7,608 nucleotides of DNA from Psychroflexus sp. (GTDB lineage Bacteria > Bacteroidota > Bacteroidia > Flavobacteriales > Flavobacteriaceae): contig PXBV01000309.1 of the NCBI GenBank assembly GCA_003565575.1, forward strand, positions 1 to 7,608, written 5' to 3'. Positions 1 through 6,029 of the stretch are shown here, piece by piece. Position numbers and translations under genes: made by a program. Numbering within the stretch: position 1 is the first letter of the stretch; every line of letters begins with the position of its first letter. The notes beneath the pieces were generated by a model, which searched no databases, had not been told where the DNA came from, and was given only the letters and a program-made list of their open reading frames with translations.

Positions 1-59
1 CTTAAGGTTAAATTGAATAAAGTTCCTTAAAATCATTAACTTTTTTGATGACTTTGTTT

Positions 60-67
60 TACTTTTG
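60..67 (+). promoter_or_regulatory. Putative Bacteroidota -7 box upstream of the T9SS protein
   Basis: TACTTTTG fits the Bacteroidota -7 consensus TAnnTTTG exactly. Transcription would begin a few bases downstream, leaving a leader of roughly 20 bases before the ATG at 92. The nearest upstream TTG (45-47) is only 12 bases away, too close for a good -33 element, so the call rests on the -7 box and its position. The in-frame TTG at 65-67 lies inside this box and would not be in the transcript, which favours the ATG at 92 as the start. Confidence 0.4.
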
Positions 68-91
68 AAGCAAAACTTTAAAACTTTACTT

Positions 92-2131
92 ATGAAAAAA
101 ATTACTTTATTATTGATTACAGTTTTATTATCAACTTTTGCAAATGCTCAGTATTTTGTAAATTTTGATGAAGAAGGTGACCATACCGGCACTACCCAAT
201 ACGGTTTTGAAAACCATGAGCTTAACGGTATTTTATGGTCTGGAGAAGAGTCTATTATTCCACTAACGCCATTAGCTGCCGACTGGTTTACAGGAGTAAG
301 ATCTCTAAGAATGAGGGGCTACGGAGATACTCACTTTACTATGGTTGAGGATAAACCTAATGGAATTGGTGAAGTCTCCTTTCAATATAGAAGGTACGGA
401 ACAGATAACCAAGTTGAATATGTGGTAGAAATTTCAATAGACCAAGGCAATACTTGGGCACCAATAGCTTCACCATTTACTGCACCAAGTTCTGATGACG
501 TTCAAACCTTTTCAGCAACAGTTGAGCAAGGAGGCGACGCACGAATAAGAATAAAAACTACTTCTGAAACTGGAACATCAAACAGAAGATTAAATATCGA
601 AGATATAACAATTACTGATTTTGAAGGCCAAGGCTCACCCAACCTTTCTGCAGATGAAAGCGTTACCGGTCTTTCTTATTTCGAAAATAATTATGATGCT
701 GAAACAGCAGAAGGCTCATTTTCTGTACAAGGCTTTAATTTGACTGAAGATGTAACGGTGACGGCTCCTCAAAATTTTGAAGTTTCTCTTACTTCTCAAT
801 CTGGCTTTAGCTCAAGTCTTAGCCTTTCTCCAGTGGATGGTAGTTTAGAAACTACTACGGTATTTGTTAGATTACAACCTTTACTTTCAGTTGATACCTA
901 CGAAGGAAGTGTTGTTGTTAGTGGTGATGGTGAAGAAGTAAATGTGGCGCTTTCTGGAGAGGTAGAACCAGCAGACCCACAACTTAGTGTAAGCCCTAAT
1001 AGTATCTCAGAATTAAATTACATCTCTGAAGAAGGCCCATCTCAAGTAGAGGAATTTACTGTAGAAGCCAAATTTTTGCAAGATGACCTTGTAATAACAG
1101 CTCCAGATAACTTTGAGGTTTCTGAAAATGCAGAATCTGGATTTTCAAGTTCTCTTACCGTACCTGTTGCAATAGATGTTGTTGTTCCTATGGAAGGATT
1201 AATTATTGCTCCTCCTAGTGAGTTTGAAGTTACAGTGTATGTAAGATTAGCTGCTGGACTCGCAGAAGCAGATTATAGCGGAAATGTAGAAGTTTCTTCT
1301 AACGGAGCTACTACTCAAACGGTAGCAGTAGACGGAACAGTGTTTGGTCAGGCAATAAGTGACATGGTAATTACTGGCGTGATAGATGGCCCACTTCCAG
1401 GAGGTAGACCTAAAGCCATAGAGCTATATGTGATTAATGACATTCCAGATTTAAGCACATATGGTGTAGGAAGTGCTAATAATGGTAATGGCTCACAAGG
1501 TCAACAATTCACCTTTCCTGAAGAAACAGCAACTGCCGGCACGTACCTTTATATAGCGACTGAAATGGAAGATTTTAATGCTTACTTTGGTTTCAATCCA
1601 AATTACACTGGTAGTGTAGTCAACATCAACGGAGATGATGCCATAGAATTATTCCAAAATAGCCAAGTTATTGATACATTTGGGGAGATTCAATATGAAA
1701 GTGCCTCAGAACAAGATTGGTTATATACAAAAGGATGGGCATACAGGAGCTCAAACACAGGACCTGATGGTGCAGAATTTAACATCGAAAACTGGATCTT
1801 TAGTGGAACCAACACCAACGTTGATGCAACTACCAACGCAACATCAAATCAACCAATGCCAATTGGAACCTATATGAGCACACTCAACGTCTCAAGTTTT
1901 GAAGATTCTGAAATTGTACTTTACCCTAACCCTGTTTCTGGTGGTGTTTTAAACATAGAGAGTAATTCAACAGAAGCCTTAGATGTAGAACTATATAATA
2001 TGTTTGGGAAGCAGGTATTAAAGTCTAAAGCTACCAAAAATATCAATGTAAGTAATTTGAGTTCTGGACTATATCTAGTAAAAATCAATCAAGGTTCACT
2101 TTCTCAAACCAAGAAATTGATTATTAAGTAA
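92..2131 (+). CDS. Secreted multidomain protein with Ig-like repeats, lamin-tail-like domain and T9SS type A sorting domain
   Basis: A 679-residue protein predicted to be exported by Sec and then carried across the outer membrane by the type IX system, to be released or anchored at the surface. The start is set at ATG 92 because it is followed at once by a textbook signal peptide (MKK, a hydrophobic run, then ANA-Q with cleavage near residue 19). An in-frame TTG at 65 would add nine unneeded residues. After the signal come a beta-rich N-terminal module (about 21-178, jelly-roll-like, with the pattern VEISIDQGNTW at 112-122), two related Ig-like repeats (about 184-292 and 297-417), and a region resembling a lamin-tail domain (about 421-594, with KAIELYV at 441-447 and GDDAIELF at 514-521). 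The T9SS sorting domain is at about 602-679 (LYPNPVSGG, ELYNMFGKQV, LSSGLYLVKI, final KKLIIK). No catalytic domain is visible. In related Bacteroidota proteins such modules often accompany extracellular nucleases or hydrolases; here the likely role is binding or adhesion (inference). It stands alone, closed off by a terminator. Confidence 0.93.
   Translation: MKKITLLLITVLLSTFANAQYFVNFDEEGDHTGTTQYGFENHELNGILWSGEESIIPLTPLAADWFTGVRSLRMRGYGDTHFTMVEDKPNGIGEVSFQYRRYGTDNQVEYVVEISIDQGNTWAPIASPFTAPSSDDVQTFSATVEQGGDARIRIKTTSETGTSNRRLNIEDITITDFEGQGSPNLSADESVTGLSYFENNYDAETAEGSFSVQGFNLTEDVTVTAPQNFEVSLTSQSGFSSSLSLSPVDGSLETTTVFVRLQPLLSVDTYEGSVVVSGDGEEVNVALSGEVEPADPQLSVSPNSISELNYISEEGPSQVEEFTVEAKFLQDDLVITAPDNFEVSENAESGFSSSLTVPVAIDVVVPMEGLIIAPPSEFEVTVYVRLAAGLAEADYSGNVEVSSNGATTQTVAVDGTVFGQAISDMVITGVIDGPLPGGRPKAIELYVINDIPDLSTYGVGSANNGNGSQGQQFTFPEETATAGTYLYIATEMEDFNAYFGFNPNYTGSVVNINGDDAIELFQNSQVIDTFGEIQYESASEQDWLYTKGWAYRSSNTGPDGAEFNIENWIFSGTNTNVDATTNATSNQPMPIGTYMSTLNVSSFEDSEIVLYPNPVSGGVLNIESNSTEALDVELYNMFGKQVLKSKATKNINVSNLSSGLYLVKINQGSLSQTKKLIIK
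641..1342 (+). repeat. Two diverged Ig-like repeats within the T9SS protein
   Basis: Residues 184-292 and 297-417 (numbered from ATG 92) share an ordered set of motifs. These are an LS..... start, a D-VT/VI-TAP-NFEVS core (TAPQNFEVS and TAPDNFEVS), ESGFSSSL/QSGFSSSL, a VFVRL/VYVRL strand, a Y-G-V-VSS/VSG strand, and a closing V-L-G or V-V-D-G. The second copy has about ten extra residues (around 363-377, PMEGLIIAPP) between the GFSSSL and VYVRL strands. The likeness is clear in protein but weak in DNA, so this is an old duplication and not a recent tandem repeat. Confidence 0.75.
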
Positions 2132-2154
2132 ACTTAAATTAGTATTATAATTTT

Positions 2155-2183
2155 AAAGCACCCTATTTGAAGGGTGCTTTTTT
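2155..2183 (+). terminator. Intrinsic terminator after the T9SS protein gene
   Basis: A perfect 10-bp stem, AAAGCACCCT (2155-2164) pairing with AGGGTGCTTT (2171-2180), closes a six-base loop (2165-2170). The 3' arm runs into six consecutive T (2178-2183). It begins 23 bases after the TAA of the secreted protein gene and separates it from the LuxE-like gene. The upstream A-run also makes it a plausible terminator on the minus strand, but no minus-strand gene faces it. Confidence 0.9.
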
Positions 2184-2193
2184 ATTACATTTG
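2167..2193 (+). promoter_or_regulatory. Putative Bacteroidota promoter for the LuxE-like gene
   Basis: TACATTTG at 2186-2193 is an exact fit to the -7 consensus TAnnTTTG. A TTG at 2167-2169 could be the -33 element with a 16-base spacer, slightly shorter than usual. Transcription would begin near 2198-2200, giving a leader of about ten bases before ATG 2210. The -33 candidate lies in the loop of the preceding terminator, so the two signals are interleaved. Confidence 0.5.
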
Positions 2194-2209
2194 ATTTTCA
2201 TTTCGATTT

Positions 2210-3187
2210 ATGAATTCTAGTGTACAATTTCATATCAAATCAGATCAAGACTTTGAGAAAACTGCCTTACAAGTTTTTCAAAGACAATTTAATGAAAATA
2301 CTGTCTATCGTGAATTCTGCCAACTTCTGAAGGTTCAACCAGAACAAATAAAAACACTAGAAGATATTCCTTTTTTACCCATTGAATTTTTTAAAAACAA
2401 AGCTGTAAAGACTGGAGAATTTTCACCAGAAATAACGTTTACAAGCAGTGGAACTACAGGGCAAATTCAAAGTCAACACCATGTAAAAAGCCTTCAAGTG
2501 TATAAAGAAAGTTTTACTAAAACTTTTGAAGAATTTTACGGCTCCATAGAAGATTTTGTGATTTTAGGTCTACTTCCCTCCTATCTTGAACGCGATGGAT
2601 CCTCTTTAATTTATATGGTAAATGACTTCATAAACACTAGCAAACATTCAGCAAGTGGTTTTTACCTTAATGAGCTAAATCAACTTTCTGATAAGTTAAG
2701 ACGATTAGATGCCTCTGGGAAAAAAATCCTATTAATTGGAGTTTCTTTCGCCTTACTAGACTTAGTAGAAAGACAAAGCTTTAGATTAAAAAACACCATA
2801 ATAATGGAAACAGGAGGCATGAAAGGACGGCGAAAAGAAATGATTAGAGAAGAATTACATGAGGTTTTAAGCCAAGGTTTTGGAGTAAAACACATTCATA
2901 GTGAATATGGAATGACAGAACTACTTTCACAAGCCTACTCAAAAGGTGGAAGTAAATTTAAATGCCCCTCCCATATGAAAATTTTAATTCGAGATACAGA
3001 AGATCCGTTTCATTACTTAAAGAATGGAAAAACTGGAGGTATTAATGTTATAGATTTAGCAAATATCGATTCTTGTGCCTTCATTGCAACTCAAGATTTA
3101 GGCAAGCAACTCAACACCAAAGAGTTTGAAATATTGGGCAGGTTTGACAACAGTGATGTACGTGGTTGCAACTTGTTAATTTTATAA
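2210..3187 (+). CDS. LuxE-like acyl-protein synthetase (ANL adenylating superfamily)
   Basis: A 325-residue cytoplasmic protein that probably activates a carboxylic or fatty acid with ATP and may pass the acyl group to its own cysteine or to a partner. Visible motifs: the glycine/serine/threonine nucleotide-binding loop TSSGTTG (78-84), SSLIYM (131-136), METGGMKGR (199-207), the adenylate-binding motif SEYGMTE (231-237), QDLG (295-298), and the hinge-like GRFDNSDVRGC (310-320). Cys320, six residues from the C-terminus, is where I recall LuxE carrying its acylated cysteine. Like LuxE, it lacks the full C-terminal lid and catalytic lysine domain of larger ANL ligases. It is somewhat shorter than bioluminescence LuxE (about 370 residues). 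No luxC, luxD, luxA or luxB gene is nearby, so a role in light production is unsupported. Such orphan homologues occur in Bacteroidota and some polysaccharide clusters, and the substrate cannot be told from here. It appears monocistronic. Confidence 0.85.
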   Translation: MNSSVQFHIKSDQDFEKTALQVFQRQFNENTVYREFCQLLKVQPEQIKTLEDIPFLPIEFFKNKAVKTGEFSPEITFTSSGTTGQIQSQHHVKSLQVYKESFTKTFEEFYGSIEDFVILGLLPSYLERDGSSLIYMVNDFINTSKHSASGFYLNELNQLSDKLRRLDASGKKILLIGVSFALLDLVERQSFRLKNTIIMETGGMKGRRKEMIREELHEVLSQGFGVKHIHSEYGMTELLSQAYSKGGSKFKCPSHMKILIRDTEDPFHYLKNGKTGGINVIDLANIDSCAFIATQDLGKQLNTKEFEILGRFDNSDVRGCNLLIL

Positions 3188-3427
3188 ACTTAAGTTGGCC
3201 ACTTCAGATACAATCCCGATAGATATACTGCTTTGAAGTGAAGTTAAAATAAAAAAGTAAACACGACTTAAACTTTCACAAATAATGACCATAATCATAT
3301 CCAAATTGGTCTTAAATGCTTGAGCAAGATGGCACTTATTGCTATTATTGCATAACATTAACGAATTAGTTTGCGGTATCTTGTATATTTGCATTTAGAT
3401 TAAATCTTAATTAGAATAAGTGCGTTT
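3188..3427 (+). other. 240-bp intergenic region before mrp, no gene recognised
   Basis: No convincing gene lies here. A 70-codon minus-strand open frame covers most of it (3182-3394), but it has no recognisable motif and an unlikely composition, so I do not call it. A 7-bp inverted repeat, CACTTCA (3200-3206) and TGAAGTG (3234-3240), with a 27-base loop starts 13 bases after the stop codon of the LuxE-like gene. It is not followed by a T-run on the plus strand and is a poor terminator. The 3' end holds the probable mrp promoter (3384-3391). A small RNA or long leader is possible, but nothing in the sequence requires one. Confidence 0.5.
3384..3391 (+). promoter_or_regulatory. Putative Bacteroidota -7 box for the mrp cluster
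   Basis: TATATTTG matches the -7 consensus TAnnTTTG exactly and lies 36 bases before the mrp ATG, implying a leader of about 30 bases. No TTG stands at the normal -33 distance: the nearest are at 3371-3373, too close, and 3348-3350, too far. The promoter may therefore be weak or factor-dependent. It is the best candidate to drive mrp, the NifU-like gene and the reductase together. Confidence 0.5.
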
Positions 3428-4570
3428 ATGAAAATAAATAAAGATGATATTAAAAAGGCTTTAGAGACCATAAGCATAGCTGGCGAAGGTCAAAATATTG
3501 TTGAAAGCGGTGCTTTGCAAAACATTGTGACTTTTGGTGATGAAGTCATAGTAGACTTAAAACTTGCAACACCGGCTCTTCACATTAAGAAGCGTGCAGA
3601 AGTTGATGTTATGAAGGCTATTCATGAACACGTCTACAAGAAAGCTAAAGTTGAAGTAAAAATTACGATAGATGCTCCTCAAAAAAAGAATGTAAATGAA
3701 ATAAAAGGAAAACCTATACCTGGCATCAACAATATTATTGCAGTAGCTTCTGGAAAAGGCGGAGTAGGTAAATCTACAGTAACCGCAAACCTTGCAGTAA
3801 GCTTATCAAAAATGGGATTTAAGGTTGGACTTTTAGATGCAGACATTTACGGACCGTCTGGCCCCATCATGTTTGATGTAGCCAATGAAAAGCCATTATC
3901 TGTAACCAAAAATGGCAAATCTAAAATGAAACCTATAGAAAGTTATGGTGTGAAATTGCTATCTATCGGCTTTTTCACAAAACCTGACCAAGCTGTCATC
4001 TGGAGAGGTCCGATGGCTGCTAAAGCACTCAACCAAATGATTTTTGATGCCGACTGGGGAGAGCTAGATTTTTTACTTGTGGACTTACCACCAGGTACAG
4101 GAGACATCCACCTCTCTATTATGCAATCCATGCCCATAACAGGCGCCTTAATTGTAAGTACACCTCAAAACGTGGCATTAGCAGATGCTAAAAAAGCTGT
4201 AGCGATGTTTCAACAAGAGAGCATCAATGTCCCTGTGTTAGGGATTTGTGAAAATATGGCTTATTTCACTCCCGCTGAATTGCCAAACCATAAATATTAT
4301 ATATTTGGAGAAAAGGGCGCTAAATATTTAGCTGAAGATTTAAATGTTCCGTTTTTAGGAGAAATCCCCTTGGTACAAAGTCTGAGAGAGTCCGGAGATG
4401 TTGGTCGTCCAGCTGCTTTACAGGAAGGAACTCCATTAAGTGAATCGTTTCAAAATTTAACGCGTAATGCCGTACAGCAAGTCGTCTTCAGAAACGAAAC
4501 CCTGCCTCCTACAGAAGCAATAAAAATTACGACAATGGCTGGATGTAGTGCCATAAAAAAGAAAATATGA
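3428..4570 (+). CDS. mrp: Mrp/ApbC-type P-loop ATPase, Fe-S cluster carrier (lacks CxxC)
   Basis: A 380-residue cytoplasmic protein of the Mrp/NBP35/ApbC family, which binds and transfers [4Fe-4S] clusters to apo-proteins in an ATP-dependent way. Residues 1-82 form the N-terminal MIP18/DUF59 domain. Residues about 101-355 are the ATPase: deviant Walker A SGKGGVGKST (108-117), LLDADIYGPS (135-144) and Walker B LLVDLPPGTGD (216-226). Canonical members carry a CxxC after the ENM-YF motif that bridges a cluster between two subunits. Here ENMAYF (275-280) leads directly into TPAELPNHKYYIFG with no cysteine. The whole protein has only Cys274 and Cys373, the latter in a C-terminal AGCSAIKKK tail. 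From memory, this TPAELP variant is usual in Bacteroidota, so it is probably a lineage form and not a mutation. Its stop overlaps the start of the NifU-like gene by four bases. ATG 3428 is preceded by no Shine-Dalgarno sequence, which is normal for this phylum. Confidence 0.95.
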   Translation: MKINKDDIKKALETISIAGEGQNIVESGALQNIVTFGDEVIVDLKLATPALHIKKRAEVDVMKAIHEHVYKKAKVEVKITIDAPQKKNVNEIKGKPIPGINNIIAVASGKGGVGKSTVTANLAVSLSKMGFKVGLLDADIYGPSGPIMFDVANEKPLSVTKNGKSKMKPIESYGVKLLSIGFFTKPDQAVIWRGPMAAKALNQMIFDADWGELDFLLVDLPPGTGDIHLSIMQSMPITGALIVSTPQNVALADAKKAVAMFQQESINVPVLGICENMAYFTPAELPNHKYYIFGEKGAKYLAEDLNVPFLGEIPLVQSLRESGDVGRPAALQEGTPLSESFQNLTRNAVQQVVFRNETLPPTEAIKITTMAGCSAIKKKI

Positions 4571-4824
4571 TGACAGGACAAGAACTTAGAAAAACAGTAG
4601 AAACCGCCTTAGATGAGATACGTCCATTTTTAAAAAGTGATGGTGGTGATATAGAATTGCTTTCTATAGAAGAAGATTCTCTCGTTAAAGTAAGGCTGAT
4701 GGGCACGTGTGTAGATTGTACAGTCAATCAAATGACCTTAAGGTCTGGTGTAGAAATGACGATCAAAAAGCATGCTCCCCAAATTAAAGAGGTAGTAAAT
4801 GTAAAGGCCGATCAAACGGCTTAA
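4567..4824 (+). CDS. NifU C-terminal-domain Fe-S scaffold protein (Nfu type)
   Basis: An 85-residue stand-alone NifU C-terminal domain, which holds a labile Fe-S cluster for delivery to target proteins. The family pattern is complete: an N-terminal helix ending in EIRPFLKSDGGDIEL (17-31), then the cluster-binding site GTCVDC (46-51, Cys48 and Cys51), TLRSGVEMTIKK (57-68) and a final strand with VVNVKA. It has only the Nfu domain, without the IscU-like or A-type domains of longer NifU and NfuA proteins. Its ATG at 4567-4569 overlaps the mrp TGA (4568-4570) in an ATGA arrangement, implying coupled translation. A second ATG at 4570 would give a protein one residue shorter and cannot be excluded. 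Its pairing with an Mrp that has no CxxC suggests it is the cluster-holding partner of that protein (inference). Confidence 0.95.
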   Translation: MMTGQELRKTVETALDEIRPFLKSDGGDIELLSIEEDSLVKVRLMGTCVDCTVNQMTLRSGVEMTIKKHAPQIKEVVNVKADQTA

Positions 4825-4850
4825 ATTTTAAGTACCCAAAACACATTGAC

Positions 4851-5912
4851 ATGATTAAAACGGATATACTTATCATTGGAGCTGGACCAACTGGACTTTT
4901 TGCAGTATTTGAAGCAGGATTATTAAAGCTTAAATGTCATATCATAGACGCTTTACCACAGCCTGGAGGACAGCTTTCTGAGTTGTACCCCAAAAAACCT
5001 ATTTATGATATTCCTGGTTTTCCTGAAGTTAAAGCTGGACAGCTAGTGGATAATTTGATGGAACAAATCAAGGCTTTTCAACCTGGATTTACTCTTGGTG
5101 AAAAAGCGCAAGATATAGAAAAACAAGAGGATGGCAGCTTTATTGTCACTACAGACCAAGGCACTAAGCATCATGCCCCTATCGTTGCCATTGCTGGTGG
5201 ATTGGGGAGTTTTGAACCCAGAAAACCTCCTATTCCTAACCTTGCTAAATTTGAAAACAATGGTGTCCATTATATGGTAAAAGATCCTGAGCAATTTAGA
5301 GATAAATCCGTCGTGATAGCTGGTGGTGGTGATTCAGCATTGGATTGGAGTATTTTTTTAGCAGATGTTGCTTCTGAAATTACCTTAGTTCACCGAAGAA
5401 ATGAATTTAGAGGCGCCTTAGAATCCGTAGACCGGGTTAAGGAATTAAAAGATATGGGGAAAATCAAATTGATTACCCCAGCAGAGATTGTAGATGTGAA
5501 TGGCGAAGAGCAATTAGAGTCAGTTTTAATTCGTAAAAACAATAATCCAGAAGAAGACTTTATCCTAGAAACCGATTATTTTATCCCATTGTTTGGATTA
5601 TCTCCAAAGTTAGGTCCTATTGCTAATTGGGGCTTAGAAATTGAAAAAAATGCCATAAAAGTAGATAACACCCTAGACTACCAAACCAATATCCCAGGCA
5701 TATATGCTATTGGAGACGTGAACACCTACCCAGGAAAACTAAAATTGATTCTATGTGGTTTTCATGAAGCCACCTTGATGTGTCAAAGTGCATTTGCAAG
5801 AATACATCCCGGAAAACGTAATGTAATGAAGTACACAACCGTAGGAGGTGTTACGGGATTTGATGGTTCCAAAAAAGAAGCTCCAAAATCAGTTATCAAG
5901 ACTATTGATTAG
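4851..5912 (+). CDS. Ferredoxin/flavodoxin--NADP+ reductase, thioredoxin-reductase-like type
   Basis: A 353-residue FAD- and NADPH-binding flavoprotein that most likely transfers electrons between NADPH and ferredoxin or flavodoxin in the cytoplasm. The FAD-binding Rossmann motif is GAGPTG (10-15), followed by PQPGGQLSELYPKKPIYD (36-53), typical of this family. The NADPH site is AGGGDSALDW (157-166) with HRR (181-183) for the 2'-phosphate. A second FAD motif is IYAIGDV (284-290). The C-terminal extension with YTTVGGVTGFDG (328-339) separates it from thioredoxin reductase, and so does the absence of a CxxC: the only cysteines are isolated at 29, 302 and 311. Length agrees with the bacterial type 2 reductases (YumC-like). 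ATG 4851 lies 26 bases after the NifU-like gene, so it is probably the third gene of the cluster. No ferredoxin gene follows in the window. Confidence 0.93.
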   Translation: MIKTDILIIGAGPTGLFAVFEAGLLKLKCHIIDALPQPGGQLSELYPKKPIYDIPGFPEVKAGQLVDNLMEQIKAFQPGFTLGEKAQDIEKQEDGSFIVTTDQGTKHHAPIVAIAGGLGSFEPRKPPIPNLAKFENNGVHYMVKDPEQFRDKSVVIAGGGDSALDWSIFLADVASEITLVHRRNEFRGALESVDRVKELKDMGKIKLITPAEIVDVNGEEQLESVLIRKNNNPEEDFILETDYFIPLFGLSPKLGPIANWGLEIEKNAIKVDNTLDYQTNIPGIYAIGDVNTYPGKLKLILCGFHEATLMCQSAFARIHPGKRNVMKYTTVGGVTGFDGSKKEAPKSVIKTID

Positions 5913-6029
5913 AATACAAACTTAGCTTTGGACAACAAGACGTTAGGGAAGAAACAACTTATTCGTTTTTTGACTTTAAAATCAACTGGGAAGATTTCTT
6001 AGTTTTAATTTGTATAATTGTACGATAAA
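5913..6029 (+). other. Intergenic gap before the SulP gene, with a start-less open frame
   Basis: I find no clear terminator after the reductase gene and no strong promoter. An open frame of 39 sense codons runs from 5909 to its TAA at 6026-6028. It has no ATG, GTG or TTG, so it is not a gene as it stands; its translation (SFGQQDV, NWEDFLVL, ICIIV) has a protein-like look but could be chance. A near-palindrome, GTATAATTGTAC (6012-6023, one mismatched pair), ends seven bases before the SulP start. The overlapping TATAATTG (6013-6020) is one base off the -7 consensus TAnnTTTG, but it would place transcription almost at the start codon. Confidence 0.4.

Noticed and set aside
2..46. TTAAGG (2-7) and CCTTAA (25-30) as a terminator of an upstream gene
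   Set aside because: The stem is six weak base pairs with a 17-base loop, and the T-run at 41-46 is ten bases too far from it.
65..91. TTG start for the secreted protein, adding nine residues
   Set aside because: The ATG at 92 gives a standard signal peptide beginning MKK, and the TTG lies within the probable -7 box.
1671..1877. 68-codon plus-strand frame inside the secreted protein gene
   Set aside because: It is in another frame of a clearly coding region and its translation has no family features.
3182..3394. 70-codon minus-strand open frame in the gap before mrp
   Set aside because: It has no recognisable motif and no TAnnTTTG box at its start, it overlaps the end of the LuxE-like gene, and it would run through the likely mrp promoter.
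4851..5912. Calling the flavoprotein a thioredoxin reductase
   Set aside because: The redox CxxC is absent, and the C-terminal extension with YTTVGGVTGFDG fits the ferredoxin/flavodoxin-NADP+ reductase type.
5917..5924. CAAACTTA, a minus-strand match to the -7 box just after the reductase gene
   Set aside because: There is no CAA at a suitable -33 distance, and it would only drive antisense transcription into the reductase gene. Such 8-base matches are expected by chance in AT-rich DNA.
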